From JAKLFA01 sp964450385 (lineage in GTDB: Bacteria > Omnitrophota > Gorgyraeia > Zapsychrales > JANLHA01), in the NCBI GenBank assembly GCA_964450385.1, contig CAYVEC010000014.1, positions 1 to 47,364 on the forward strand: DNA of 47,364 nucleotides. Direction: 5' to 3'. The position numbers and the translations under genes were made by a program. The stretch's first letter is position 1. The number at the start of each line of letters is the position of its first letter. This document shows positions 9,873 to 18,522 of the stretch, piece by piece. A model generated the notes under the pieces. It was not told the origin of the DNA and did not search any database. It was given only the letters and a program-made list of their open reading frames with translations.

Positions 9873-10268
9873 ATGAAATACGAGATCGACACATTGATTG
9901 AAGAGCTTTGCCTAGAGGATGACCGGTATCATCAGGATGCCTACGAGTTTCTTCTGGATGCCTTAGCTTTTGCCCAGCGGAAATTCCGGCGACCCAAGCA
10001 TATCTCAGGCAAGGAACTCCTCGAAGGCATCAAGGTCCTTTTGATGAAGCGCTTTGGTCCGATGGCGCTCACGGTGCTCAAGTATTGGGGGGTGACGTCG
10101 ACGGAGGATTTCGGGAATATTGTCTTTAATCTCGTCCGGAAAAAGATTTTAAGCAAGACGGACGAGGATCAGATCGATGATTTTAAAGGGGTCTATGATC
10201 TCGAGACTGTCCTTGGGCCGATCTATCGACGGTCGGTGGAGAAGAAGATCAGTCAGATGAGGTATTGA
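9873..10268 (+). CDS. Minf_1886 family protein (PVC-enriched conserved protein)
   Basis: A 131-residue soluble protein. The blocks DAYEFLLDALAFAQRK (about 23-38), HISGKELLEGI (about 43-53), FGPMALTVLKYWGV (about 61-74) and DFGNIVFNLV (about 79-88) match the Minf_1886 family, originally defined as restricted to Verrucomicrobia and Planctomycetes. Its role is not known. The ATG at 9873 follows an AT-rich TTAAAATAC stretch by only a few bases and lacks a Shine-Dalgarno, so the message may be nearly leaderless. A strong hairpin terminator starts 28 bases after the stop. It is the best single-gene hint to the host's PVC affiliation. Confidence 0.85.
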   Translation: MKYEIDTLIEELCLEDDRYHQDAYEFLLDALAFAQRKFRRPKHISGKELLEGIKVLLMKRFGPMALTVLKYWGVTSTEDFGNIVFNLVRKKILSKTDEDQIDDFKGVYDLETVLGPIYRRSVEKKISQMRY

Positions 10269-10296
10269 TCGGTTGCATTCGAAAGCCGCAGCCGGG

Positions 10297-10325
10297 CCCA
10301 TAGTGATGGCACTATGGGTTTTTTT
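10297..10325 (+). terminator. Intrinsic terminator between the Minf_1886 gene and recG
   Basis: CCCATAGTG (10297-10305) and CACTATGGG (10310-10318) form a perfect nine-pair stem around the loop ATGG, followed by seven T residues (10319-10325). It ends the upstream gene. Because it lies only 22 bases before the recG ATG, it also argues that in-frame start codons further upstream (for example 10273) are not used. Confidence 0.88.
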
Positions 10326-10347
10326 ATACGGAAAAGAAGGTCACGGG

Positions 10348-12429
10348 ATGTCGCTCAGGACAACGGCGGTGAGATATGTGAAGGGGGTGGGGCCTGCCCG
10401 TGAACGACTGTTTGCGAATCTTGGGGTGTCGACCGTTGACGACCTTTTTTTTCTCTTGCCCCGCCGGTACGAGGATCGCACTCACATTATTCCCATCCGT
10501 GAGACCGTAATCGGAGACCTACAGACTGTTGCTGGCGAGGTTGCGGTTCATCAGGCTCGACGGAGCTGGTACACAAAAAAACATGTCTATGAAGTGGTCC
10601 TTCGTGACAGCGGAGGGCAGATCACTTGTGTCTGGTTTAATCAGCCGTATCTTGTCCATTATTTCAAACCAGGGACACGGGTTGTGGTCTATGGGAAGGT
10701 GGATCTGTATAAGGACCGGCTTCAAATGATCTCTCCGGAATATGAAATCATTGACAGCGCGGATGACGGTCAGTTGAGCATGGGGAAGATCGTCGCGATC
10801 TATCCATTGACCCGAGGCATGACCCAGCGTTATATCCGGCGAACGATGATGACGGCGTGGCAGGCCTTTGGCGACCGGGTTGAGGACTCCCTTCCGGTCG
10901 CGGTTCGTAATTCGTATCGTTTGTTAAGCGCCCGAGAGAGCATCGAGGCGGTCCATTTTCCCCGCTCCTTTCCGGCGTTGCAGGATGGGATCCGACGGAT
11001 ATCCTTTGAAGAATTCTTGGTCTTTCAGCTCGCAGCTCAGATGAGGCGATCCACGATCGTTCAGCGTCAGGGCTATGCTCATGTGATCGACGATCATGAG
11101 ATCCGCCGCTTTTTAGACGGGCTCGGGATTGAACTGACCCGGGCCCAGACGCGGGTGATCGATGAGATCCTGACGGATATGCGGAGGCCTGTCCCTATGC
11201 TCCGGTTGCTTCAGGGAGATGTCGGGTGTGGCAAGACGCTCGTCGCCGTAACGGCAGCCGTGGCCGCGGCGCGGGCGGGGCATCAGGCGGCTGTTCTTGT
11301 GCCGACAGAGATCTTGGCCCATCAACATGCCGCGACCTTTCAGAGGGTTTTGGCGAATGGCTCAGCGGGGGATCTGAGGGTCGACCTTCTTGTCGGCGAG
11401 GGAGTGGCCGCCGAGCGCGAAAGGGTGCTCGGGCGGGTGAGGTCTGGCGAGACTGATATTCTGGTGGGGACGCACGCCCTCCTGAGTGGGGGAGTTGTTT
11501 TTAAGGATCTGAGTTTTGTGGTCATGGATGAGCAGCATAAATTTGGGGTGGATCAGCGGGCGGTCATGTCCGCAAAAGGCGTCAATCCCGATGTCCTTGT
11601 TATGACCGCGACCCCTATCCCTCGGACATTGAGCCTCACTTTGTTCGGGGACTTGGATATCTCGACGATCGATGAGCTGCCTCCGGGCCGCGGGACCGTT
11701 GTGACTCGGCTCATTTCGATGGATCAAGCCGCCGAGGCCTATGCCTTAATTCGTCGTCATGTCGAGGGGGGTGAGCAGGCGTATGTTGTCTATCCGGTCG
11801 TGAGCGAGTCGGAGGAGGGGGACCTGAAGGCGGCAGTCGCGATGTGCCATGAATTTCAGCATAAGACCTTTCGCGATCTGAGGGTGGGGCTTGTTCATGG
11901 GCAGATGAAACGGCGCGATGCTGACGAGGCGATGGACCGATTCAAGCGGCACGAGATCGATATCCTTGTCGCGACAACGGTGTTGGAGGTCGGGATCGAT
12001 GTACCGAATGCCTCGGTCATGGTCATTGAGCACGCGGAGCGGTTCGGTTTGGCCCAGCTCCATCAGCTCCGTGGTCGGATCGGCCGCGGGGGCAGGGACG
12101 GCATCTGCGTTCTCCTGGCTGATCCAACGACCGAGGGCGGATTCGCGCGCCTTGAGGTGATGAAAAAGACATCGGACGGGTTTGAGATCGCGGAAGAGGA
12201 TCTGCGTATCCGCGGCCCCGGGAGGTATTTTGGCCGGCATCAGCACGGGATGAACGAGCTCAGGTTCGGAAATCCTCTGACCCAGACCGAGCTTTTAACA
12301 GAGGCGGGTGAGGCGGCCCGCCGGATCGCCGAGAGCGACCCAGGATTGATCGCTCCGGAGTATCGATCCCTGCGCGCGTCTATTCAGGAGCGGTATCCGG
12401 GATTTTTAGAAAATTTGGATGCGGCCTAA
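10348..12429 (+). CDS. recG: ATP-dependent DNA helicase RecG
   Basis: A 693-residue protein, the usual RecG length. The N-terminal wedge/OB domain begins TTAVRYVKGVGPARERLFANLGV and continues through FFLLPRRYEDRT and an OB fold at about 60-150. The helicase core has Walker A GDVGCGKT, TEILA, the DEQH box in VMDEQHKFGVDQR, motif III TATPIPRTL, then HGQMK, TTVLEVGIDVPNASVM and the QLRGRIGRG of motif VI. The end carries the TRG region RGPGRYFGRHQHG. RecG unwinds branched DNA and drives fork regression and Holliday-junction migration in repair. I chose ATG 10348 because the open frame upstream contains a perfect terminator hairpin and matches no RecG sequence. No promoter is obvious in the 22 bases between that hairpin and the start. 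Confidence 0.97.
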   Translation: MSLRTTAVRYVKGVGPARERLFANLGVSTVDDLFFLLPRRYEDRTHIIPIRETVIGDLQTVAGEVAVHQARRSWYTKKHVYEVVLRDSGGQITCVWFNQPYLVHYFKPGTRVVVYGKVDLYKDRLQMISPEYEIIDSADDGQLSMGKIVAIYPLTRGMTQRYIRRTMMTAWQAFGDRVEDSLPVAVRNSYRLLSARESIEAVHFPRSFPALQDGIRRISFEEFLVFQLAAQMRRSTIVQRQGYAHVIDDHEIRRFLDGLGIELTRAQTRVIDEILTDMRRPVPMLRLLQGDVGCGKTLVAVTAAVAAARAGHQAAVLVPTEILAHQHAATFQRVLANGSAGDLRVDLLVGEGVAAERERVLGRVRSGETDILVGTHALLSGGVVFKDLSFVVMDEQHKFGVDQRAVMSAKGVNPDVLVMTATPIPRTLSLTLFGDLDISTIDELPPGRGTVVTRLISMDQAAEAYALIRRHVEGGEQAYVVYPVVSESEEGDLKAAVAMCHEFQHKTFRDLRVGLVHGQMKRRDADEAMDRFKRHEIDILVATTVLEVGIDVPNASVMVIEHAERFGLAQLHQLRGRIGRGGRDGICVLLADPTTEGGFARLEVMKKTSDGFEIAEEDLRIRGPGRYFGRHQHGMNELRFGNPLTQTELLTEAGEAARRIAESDPGLIAPEYRSLRASIQERYPGFLENLDAA

Positions 12430-12454
12430 CAGGTGATTATAGAAGGAAATACGA

Positions 12455-13024
12455 ATGAAAATCATTGCCGGGACATTAAAGGGCCGAAATTTTTATATGC
12501 CGGCCCATATTAAGCCGACCCAAAATCTTACTCGAAAGGCGATCTTTGATATTATCGGTCATGATCTCTCAGGCCGTCATGTTTTGGACCTTTTTTCAGG
12601 AAGCGGGGGGCTTGGGTTTGAGGCGTTTTCATCCGGGGCTGCAAGCGTGACCCTGGTTGAGAAAGACCCGAAATGTGTGGACGTGATCCGCGAGAATATG
12701 AGGATTTTAGGCCTGGACACGCCAGAGCCGGATGGCCGGGTCTGTTCCCTATGGCCAGGGGATGTTTTTGCCACGATCAAGAGTTTTTCGCTTCAGAAAC
12801 GACGGTTTGACCTTATTTTTGTCGACCCGCCCTACGACGCTGGGCTGGCAAAAAAAACCTTGAAAACCCTTGGGGCCTATGATATATTAAGCCCCTTATC
12901 AAAGGTCGTTGTTGAGTTTGGTAAGAATGAAGGACTTTCCTATCTTGAGCACGATTTTGTTGAGGTGACTCAGAGGAATTACGGAAAGTCCTATTTATCT
13001 ATATTCAGCCCGAAAAATCCCTGA
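12455..13024 (+). CDS. rsmD: 16S rRNA (guanine(966)-N(2))-methyltransferase RsmD
   Basis: A 189-residue class I methyltransferase. KIIAGTLKGR at the N-terminus and PTQNLTRKAIFDII (about 21-34) are RsmD-specific. DLFSGSGGLGFEA (45-57) binds SAM, VEKDP (about 68-72) ends the second strand, and the catalytic DPPYD (124-128) is the N-methyltransferase motif. It methylates G966 of 16S rRNA in the small subunit. It lies 25 bases after recG and 30 bases before the coaD start, the common recG-rsmD-coaD order, so one transcript is likely. Confidence 0.95.
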   Translation: MKIIAGTLKGRNFYMPAHIKPTQNLTRKAIFDIIGHDLSGRHVLDLFSGSGGLGFEAFSSGAASVTLVEKDPKCVDVIRENMRILGLDTPEPDGRVCSLWPGDVFATIKSFSLQKRRFDLIFVDPPYDAGLAKKTLKTLGAYDILSPLSKVVVEFGKNEGLSYLEHDFVEVTQRNYGKSYLSIFSPKNP

Positions 13025-13054
13025 AAGACGTTGGGAGCGAAGGTTTTAGGACGT

Positions 13055-13534
13055 ATGAAAAAGGCAATCTATCCCGGAACGTTTGATCCGGTCAGTTATG
13101 GGCATATTGATGTGATCCAGCGCGCCAGTCTCGTTTTTGATGAGGTCGTCGTGGCTGTCGCCGCGAATTTCCACAAAAAGCCGTTATTTAACAAGGATGA
13201 GCGGTTGGCCATGCTCACGGACGCGGTCAAGGGTATGCCGCGGGTTCAGGTCATGGCCTTTGACGGCCTGGTCACGCGCTTCGCCCGGGAGCAGGGGATC
13301 GGGGTCCTGATCCGCGGGCTTCGGATGATTTCAGATTTTGAATATGAATTTCAAATGGCATTGACGAATCGCCGCTTGGCGGATGATGTGGAGACTGTGT
13401 TTTTGATGCCGTCGGAGAAATTTTCGTTCCTCTCATCGAGTCTCTTGAAAGAGGCTGCGGCCTTGGGTGCTGATATTTCGGATTTTGTGCCGCCGGCTGT
13501 TGCGGTCCGTTTGAAGGAACGGTTGGCCCGATGA
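13055..13534 (+). CDS. coaD: Phosphopantetheine adenylyltransferase
   Basis: The 159-residue product has the CoaD nucleotidyltransferase motifs: MKKAIYPGTFDPVSYGHIDV with the (T/H)xGH signature as SYGH, NKDERLAML, LIRGLRMISDFEYEFQMA, and FSFLSSSLLKE near the C-terminus, the ISS region that contacts ATP. It converts 4'-phosphopantetheine and ATP to dephospho-CoA, the penultimate step of coenzyme A synthesis. I chose ATG 13055 because the protein then begins exactly at the first strand of the family; an in-frame TTG at 13031 would add eight unmatched residues. Its stop overlaps the DUF177 start by four bases. Confidence 0.96.
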   Translation: MKKAIYPGTFDPVSYGHIDVIQRASLVFDEVVVAVAANFHKKPLFNKDERLAMLTDAVKGMPRVQVMAFDGLVTRFAREQGIGVLIRGLRMISDFEYEFQMALTNRRLADDVETVFLMPSEKFSFLSSSLLKEAAALGADISDFVPPAVAVRLKERLAR

Positions 13535-13953
13535 AGATTCAGGTTCGGGAGATCAGTCCGGAAGACGGACTGAGTCTTGAGACGGCCATCAACGCGGAGG
13601 ATCTGGGATTGAGCCCGGAGGTTGTTTTAGTGGGATCCGGCTTAACGGTGCGGCTGAGTCTGGAGAGGGTTGGGCGGATGGTGACCGCGGCCTGTGCGGT
13701 CTCGGGGGCCTATCACCTCATCTGCCCGCGCTGCCTCAAGGAATTCGATCGAGCGAAGACGGATCATTTTGATCTGGCGGTCGATGTCGATAAAGGGACG
13801 GAAGCGATTGATATCACCGAGGACCTCCGCGAAGAGATCATGCTTGCCAATTCACTCTATGGCCTGTGTGATCCTGAATGTAAGGGGTTGTGTCCCGGGT
13901 GCGGGGCCGATTTGAACACCGACACCTGCCGGTGTCACGTAAAAAAGTCATGA
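13531..13953 (+). CDS. DUF177 (YceD-like) protein
   Basis: A 140-residue protein of the YceD/DUF177 family, which lies upstream of rpmF in very many bacteria. A central CPRC (in LICPRCLKEFDRAK, about 65-78) and the C-terminal CDPECKGLCPGCGADLN (about 114-130) are the family's paired cysteines. YceD is linked to 23S rRNA accumulation and large-subunit biogenesis in some organisms. The start ATG overlaps the coaD stop (ATGA), indicating translational coupling. rpmF begins 32 bases after its stop. Confidence 0.92.
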   Translation: MKIQVREISPEDGLSLETAINAEDLGLSPEVVLVGSGLTVRLSLERVGRMVTAACAVSGAYHLICPRCLKEFDRAKTDHFDLAVDVDKGTEAIDITEDLREEIMLANSLYGLCDPECKGLCPGCGADLNTDTCRCHVKKS

Positions 13954-13985
13954 CGATTGTATCCGATTGAGAGGAGTTTAACGCT

Positions 13986-14186
13986 ATGCCAAATCCAAAA
14001 CGTCAACATTCGAAACAGCGAGGACGTAAACGTCGCACGCACGACGCGATCGTGATGTCCCAGCTCTCCGCATGCGCGAATTGCGGCAAGCCGATCATTT
14101 CCCACAGGGTGTGTCCGTTCTGTGGTCATTACCGGGGCGCCCAGATCCTTGATATGACGGTCAAGGACAAGCAGCCAGCCGCCTAA
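13986..14186 (+). CDS. rpmF: 50S ribosomal protein L32
   Basis: A 66-residue basic protein. MPNPKRQHSKQRGRKRRTHDA is the L32 N-terminus, and CANCGKP with CPFCGHYRG form the four-cysteine zinc ribbon (Cys at about 30, 33, 43 and 46), so this is the zinc-binding C+ form. GAGGAG stands about eight bases before the ATG. The order DUF177-rpmF-plsX-fabH-fabD is the classic link between ribosome and fatty-acid/phospholipid genes. Confidence 0.96.
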   Translation: MPNPKRQHSKQRGRKRRTHDAIVMSQLSACANCGKPIISHRVCPFCGHYRGAQILDMTVKDKQPAA

Positions 14187-14237
14187 ACAACAGATCGTCA
14201 GACATTTTTACAATCCTCTAACCATAAAGGGGTCTGC

Positions 14238-15233
14238 GTGAAAATTGTCGTTGATGCGATGGGAGGGGACCATGCCCCGGATGTTGTTGTGGAAGGGGTG
14301 GTCCAGGCGATAAAGGAATTTGATGTGACGGTGGCCCTGACCGGGCCGCGCGAGGTCCTCACTCGAGAACTAGCGAAGTATGAGTATCCTCATGAACGGA
14401 TTGAATTGGTCGATGCGGTCGATATCGTCGACATGCATGACGCTGCAACCGTGACCCTACGTAAGAAACGGAATTCTTCCATTACCGTTGGGATCAATCT
14501 ATTAAAAAATTCAGAGTACGGCGCCTTTATCTCCGCGGGAAATACCGGGGCCGTGGTGGCGGCGGCCACTGTTTTTTTGGGGATGCTCGAGGGGGTGGAA
14601 CGCCCGGCGATCGGGACTATCCTCCCGACCCTGAAGGGGTTCTCGTTTCTCCTGGATGCCGGTGCGAATACCGATCCCAAGCCCCAGCATCTGGTCCAGT
14701 CTGCCCAAATGGCGAGTGTCTATGCCCGTGAGGTCTTGGGTATTAAGAACCCACGTGTTGGGCTTCTCAACGTCGGAGAGGAAGAGACCAAGGGGACGGA
14801 TTTTGTGAAGGACATCCACCGGATGCTCTCGGAACGTCTTCCGGATAATTTTGTTGGGAATACCGAAGGGAGCGGGATCTTTCGTGGTGACTGTGACTGC
14901 ATCATCTGTGACGGTTTTGTTGGAAATGTTGTCCTTAAGGTGTCTGAGAGTCTCGCGGAGTCAGCGATCGCGCTCCTTAAACGGGAGCTGAAGAAGAGCC
15001 CGATCGCGATGCTTGGGGCCTGGTTAATGAAGTCACGCCTGAAGGCGATTCGTCGGTACGCGGATTATTCAGAATATGGTGGCGCTCCGCTGCTCGGGGT
15101 GAACGGGATCGTCATGATCTGCCACGGCCGTTCGTCCGCGAAGGCGATCAAGAATGCGGTCCGCGCAGCCTGTCGTGAGGTTGAGCATGATATATTAACG
15201 TCGATGCGTCAAGAGATCGGGCGTGCGGCATGA
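14238..15233 (+). CDS. plsX: Phosphate acyltransferase PlsX
   Basis: A 331-residue peripheral membrane enzyme that makes acyl-phosphate from acyl-ACP for glycerolipid synthesis. Family motifs: DAMGGDHAPDVVVEG at the N-terminus, SAGNTGAVVAAA (about 96-107), RPAIGTILP (about 118-126), DAGANTDPK (about 135-143), LLNVGEEETKG (about 174-184) and CDGFVGNVVLK. GTG at 14238 is the start, with AAAGGGG six bases upstream. It overlaps fabH by four bases (ATGA). Confidence 0.96.
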   Translation: MKIVVDAMGGDHAPDVVVEGVVQAIKEFDVTVALTGPREVLTRELAKYEYPHERIELVDAVDIVDMHDAATVTLRKKRNSSITVGINLLKNSEYGAFISAGNTGAVVAAATVFLGMLEGVERPAIGTILPTLKGFSFLLDAGANTDPKPQHLVQSAQMASVYAREVLGIKNPRVGLLNVGEEETKGTDFVKDIHRMLSERLPDNFVGNTEGSGIFRGDCDCIICDGFVGNVVLKVSESLAESAIALLKRELKKSPIAMLGAWLMKSRLKAIRRYADYSEYGGAPLLGVNGIVMICHGRSSAKAIKNAVRAACREVEHDILTSMRQEIGRAA

Positions 15234-16207
15234 AAAATGTTGGGATCATCGCGGTCGGGTGCTTTCTCCCAGAACGGATCTTGAGCAACGCGGAATTGGA
15301 GCGTATGGTCGAGACTTCGGATGAGTGGATCACGACGCGGACCGGGATCAATGAACGGCGTATCGCAGCGCAGGAAGAGACCACGAGCGTGATGGCGATC
15401 CACGCGGCCAAGGATGTCCTCACGAACGCGGGGATGGACGCGGTTGACATTGAGCTTATCGTGGTCGCGACGACAAGCCCGGATTCTAATTTCCCCTCGG
15501 TGGCCTGTTTGGTTCAAAAGGCGATCGGCGCAAAAAAGGCAGCAGCCTTTGATGTGAGCGCGGCCTGCTCGGGATATCTCTATGCCATGACGACAGCAAA
15601 ACAATTTATTTTGAGCGGGATGTTCAAGAACGCCCTCGTGATTGCCGCAGACAAATTTAGTAATTTGATCGATTGGAATGACCGTTCCACCTGTGTCTTG
15701 TTCGGCGACGGGGCTGGGGCCTGCCTCTTGGCGCCGGTTTCGAAGGACCGGGGGATCCTAGCGGATTATCTTCATGCCCAGGGCTGGAATCACGGCATGA
15801 TGTACGTCGATCATGATGAACCGGTTCCCCTTGACCAGGCGCATGTGATGACGCGCAAGCCGCACATTATTATGCACGGCCAGGAATTGTTCAAGGTCGC
15901 GGTGACCTCGATGGCCGAGGGGGTGGAGATCGTGGCAGAAAAGGCTGGGGTCGGTCTCGATGATATTGATTGTGTCGTGCCGCATCAGGCCAACGACCGG
16001 ATCATTTCGGCCGTGGCTAAAAAGTCAGGGATCTCGAAAGATAAATTTTTCATCAACATTCAGAAATATGGCAACACATCGGCAGCGGCCATCGCCATTG
16101 CCTTATATGAGGCGGTACAGGAGGGGCGAATCGCCAAGGGAGATCTTGTGGCGTTGGTCACCTTCGGGGCGGGATCAGTGAGCGCGGCGAACCTTGTGCG
16201 GTGGTAA
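15230..16207 (+). CDS. fabH: Beta-ketoacyl-ACP synthase III
   Basis: A 325-residue condensing enzyme that starts fatty-acid synthesis from acyl-CoA and malonyl-ACP. The catalytic triad is present: Cys113 in DVSAACSGYLYAM, His252 in VVPHQANDRII and Asn282 in YGNTSAAAI. The substrate-gating block DEWITTRTGINERRI (about 31-45) and FGDGAGACLL (about 158-167) are also typical. The ATG overlaps the plsX stop. fabD follows after 61 bases with its own ribosome site. Confidence 0.97.
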   Translation: MKNVGIIAVGCFLPERILSNAELERMVETSDEWITTRTGINERRIAAQEETTSVMAIHAAKDVLTNAGMDAVDIELIVVATTSPDSNFPSVACLVQKAIGAKKAAAFDVSAACSGYLYAMTTAKQFILSGMFKNALVIAADKFSNLIDWNDRSTCVLFGDGAGACLLAPVSKDRGILADYLHAQGWNHGMMYVDHDEPVPLDQAHVMTRKPHIIMHGQELFKVAVTSMAEGVEIVAEKAGVGLDDIDCVVPHQANDRIISAVAKKSGISKDKFFINIQKYGNTSAAAIAIALYEAVQEGRIAKGDLVALVTFGAGSVSAANLVRW

Positions 16208-16268
16208 TCGGCCTCAATCGATATGTCGGGAGATCGTATCAACTGGTGAATGATTCAGAAGGGGTATT

Positions 16269-17180
16269 ATGGGTAAGGTGGCATTTATTTTTCCTGGACA
16301 GGGCGCGCAGTGTGTCGGGATGGGCAAGGACTTTTATGAAGGGTTTGCCGTCGCGCGAGAGGTGATCGATCAGGCGGACGAGATCCTGGGCAATGGTCTC
16401 AAACAGGTCATGTTCGGCGGACTTGAGGAGCGGTTGACCGAGACGGCCTTTTGTCAGCCTGCGCTTTTGGCAGTTAGCATCGCGGCGATGCGGGTTATTC
16501 AGGAGCAGAATCCTTCACTGGAGCCGTCCTTTGTTGCGGGGCTGAGCCTCGGGGAATATTCGGCCTTGGCCGCGAGCGGGGCGCTTGATTTTTCGGCCAC
16601 GGTTCGCCTTGTAGAGCGGCGGGGGGCCTTGATGAATGAGGCAGCGGCTCTCCGGAAAGGGGGCATGGCCGCGGTAATCGGCCTTGAGGCGGACCAGGTC
16701 GCCGAGGCCTGCCGTCAGGCCGGGGCCGAGGTTGCGAATTTTAATGCCCCGGACCAAACGGTCATTACCGGCGAGGCGGATAAGGTCGCGGCGGCGTCCG
16801 CGATCCTGACGGGCCTCGGGGCCAAACGCGTGATCCCGCTTGCCGTGAGCGGGGCCTTTCATTCGTCGCTCATGGTGCCGGCTGCCGACCGTTTTCGGCC
16901 GATTCTTGATGGGACCATGTTCGGTGATGCCCGCGTTCCAATCGTTTCGAATGTTGATGCGGCGCCCGTGAGTGAGGCCGGCCGGATTCGTGAGAATCTG
17001 GCGCGTCAAATTGTTTCGTCTGTTCAGTGGGTAAAGACCATTGAATTCATGAAGGCCCAGGGTGTCGTCGAATATATAGAGATCGGTCCCGGCAAGGTCC
17101 TGAAAGGTCTCCTTCGGCGGATCGATCGCGATCTTGCCGTTAAGACCATCGAGCGGGTTGAGGATCTTTCAAGTCTCTAG
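16269..17180 (+). CDS. fabD: Malonyl-CoA:ACP transacylase
   Basis: A 303-residue acyltransferase that moves malonyl from CoA to ACP. IFPGQGAQCVGMG is the N-terminal oxyanion-hole region, Ser93 lies in the nucleophile elbow GLSLGEYSAL, His198 in SGAFHSSLM completes the dyad, and EIGPGKVLKGLLRR closes the fold. AAGGGG stands five bases before the ATG. In many genomes fabG and acpP follow here; in this window the next 126 bases are non-coding and contain a promoter instead. Confidence 0.96.
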   Translation: MGKVAFIFPGQGAQCVGMGKDFYEGFAVAREVIDQADEILGNGLKQVMFGGLEERLTETAFCQPALLAVSIAAMRVIQEQNPSLEPSFVAGLSLGEYSALAASGALDFSATVRLVERRGALMNEAAALRKGGMAAVIGLEADQVAEACRQAGAEVANFNAPDQTVITGEADKVAAASAILTGLGAKRVIPLAVSGAFHSSLMVPAADRFRPILDGTMFGDARVPIVSNVDAAPVSEAGRIRENLARQIVSSVQWVKTIEFMKAQGVVEYIEIGPGKVLKGLLRRIDRDLAVKTIERVEDLSSL

Positions 17181-17249
17181 GCCCGTGTTGTCATGAGGTG
17201 CTGTTTTCGATTTCGGCCCTGGATTCATTCAATTCTTTTTCTTTTCTAT

Positions 17250-17278
17250 TTGACCCTCTTTTCTTAACTCCGTATAAT
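17250..17278 (+). promoter_or_regulatory. Sigma-70 type promoter for the ketoacyl synthase operon
   Basis: TTGACC (17250-17255) and a perfect TATAAT (17273-17278) are separated by exactly 17 bases, in an AT-rich gap after fabD. Predicted transcription starts near 17285, about 22 bases before the ketoacyl synthase ATG cluster. It separates this operon from the rpmF-plsX-fabH-fabD unit. Confidence 0.8.
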
Positions 17279-17306
17279 AAAAATACTTATAAATCTATTT
17301 TAATCT

Positions 17307-18518
17307 ATGATGATGAAACACAATCGACGCGTTGTAGTGACAGGGATGGGGGTCGTATCCTCTATCGGGATCGGCTGGAAGGCTTTTTGGCAGAGCCTGT
17401 TAGCCGGACGAAGCGGGATCACGCCGATCAGCGGGTTTGATACGAGCGGTTATGACCGCAAGGTCGCCGGTGAGGTGAAGGATTTTCGGGCCGAAGATTT
17501 TCTCGGAAAGGCCCAGGTCCGCACCTTTGGGCGATCGTCTCAAATGGCCCTTGCATCGACTCAGCTTGCCCTCGACGATGCGCGGCTCACTGATCATGAC
17601 GTCAAGAAGATTTCCGGAGCCGGGGTTTGTATCGGAACAACAGTGGGCGAGTCTCAAATCATGGACGTCTATGTCCTAGATTACTGGAAGACCGGGGCAG
17701 GTTCTGTTGTTCAATATCCGGCGAGCAATATCGCCGCGATCATCGGTCTGACATATCAATTGAAGGGGTATCAAGGGATGTTCGCGAATGCCTGTGCCTC
17801 GAGTAATTTCGCGACGGCGTATGGATTTGATCTGGTTCGGCAGGGGAGAAGTGATCTTATGATTGTGGGTGGGGTGGACTCCCTATCCCAGAGCATTTAT
17901 GCGGGATTTCATCGCCTTATGGTGATTGCTCCTGAAATGTGCCAGCCGTTTGATCGCGATCGGCAGGGAATGATCCCGGCAGAGGGAGCGGGGATCCTTA
18001 TCCTTGAGGAGCGTGAGCATGCCCTGAGACGACGGGCCACGATTTATGCCGAGATGATTTCTCATGGTCTTTCATCCGATGCCTTTCATATGACGCAGCC
18101 GCATGTTCGGGGCGGGGTGGCGGCGATCTCAAAGGCCTTGGAGAATGCCGGGATTGAACCCTCTCAGGTGAATTACATTTCGGCACACGGGACAGGGACG
18201 CGTGAAAATGATCAGTCTGAATGTGCTGTGTTCCATGAGGTTTTTGGGCCCGGGATCCGGCGCATCCCCGTGAGCTCCATTAAATCCATGCTTGGACACA
18301 CCCTGGGCGCTGCGGCCGTGACTGAGTCCATTGCCTCGGTCTTGGCGATCGCAGAGGGAAAGATTCCGCCGACGATTAACTATTCGACCCCTGATCCTGA
18401 GTGTGATATCGATTGTGTGCCGAACACATGGCGGCCGCAGCGTGTAGATATTGCTGTAAATAATTCCTTGGCATTTGGCGGCAATAACGCAACAGTTGTT
18501 TTTAAGAGGTTCGAATAG
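17307..18518 (+). CDS. Beta-ketoacyl-ACP synthase II-like condensing enzyme
   Basis: A 403-residue thiolase-fold KAS. The Cys-His-His triad is intact: Cys163 in FANACASSNFA, His294 in SAHGTGT and His331 in LGHTLGAAA. VVVTGMGVVSSIG opens the protein and PFDRDRQGMIPAEGAG (about 214-229) precedes the catalytic His region. The NACASSN context differs from the usual TACA(S/T)G of FabF, so this may be a specialised KAS rather than the housekeeping enzyme. It elongates an acyl-ACP with malonyl-ACP. Three consecutive ATG codons (17307-17315) are possible starts and none has a Shine-Dalgarno. It is followed four bases later by a reductase, which suggests that its product is reductively released. Confidence 0.85.
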   Translation: MMMKHNRRVVVTGMGVVSSIGIGWKAFWQSLLAGRSGITPISGFDTSGYDRKVAGEVKDFRAEDFLGKAQVRTFGRSSQMALASTQLALDDARLTDHDVKKISGAGVCIGTTVGESQIMDVYVLDYWKTGAGSVVQYPASNIAAIIGLTYQLKGYQGMFANACASSNFATAYGFDLVRQGRSDLMIVGGVDSLSQSIYAGFHRLMVIAPEMCQPFDRDRQGMIPAEGAGILILEEREHALRRRATIYAEMISHGLSSDAFHMTQPHVRGGVAAISKALENAGIEPSQVNYISAHGTGTRENDQSECAVFHEVFGPGIRRIPVSSIKSMLGHTLGAAAVTESIASVLAIAEGKIPPTINYSTPDPECDIDCVPNTWRPQRVDIAVNNSLAFGGNNATVVFKRFE

Positions 18519-18522
18519 CCAC

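Noticed and set aside
10273..10347. In-frame extension of RecG to an upstream ATG at 10273
   Set aside because: The extension runs through a perfect intrinsic terminator hairpin and adds 25 residues unlike any RecG N-terminus.
13031..13054. TTG start for CoaD adding eight residues
   Set aside because: The family begins at MKKAIYPGTFDP, encoded from ATG 13055; the extra residues match nothing.
17198..17440. Small reading frame between fabD and the ketoacyl synthase as a candidate ACP
   Set aside because: It lacks the DSL phosphopantetheine motif and overlaps the promoter and the ketoacyl synthase in another frame.
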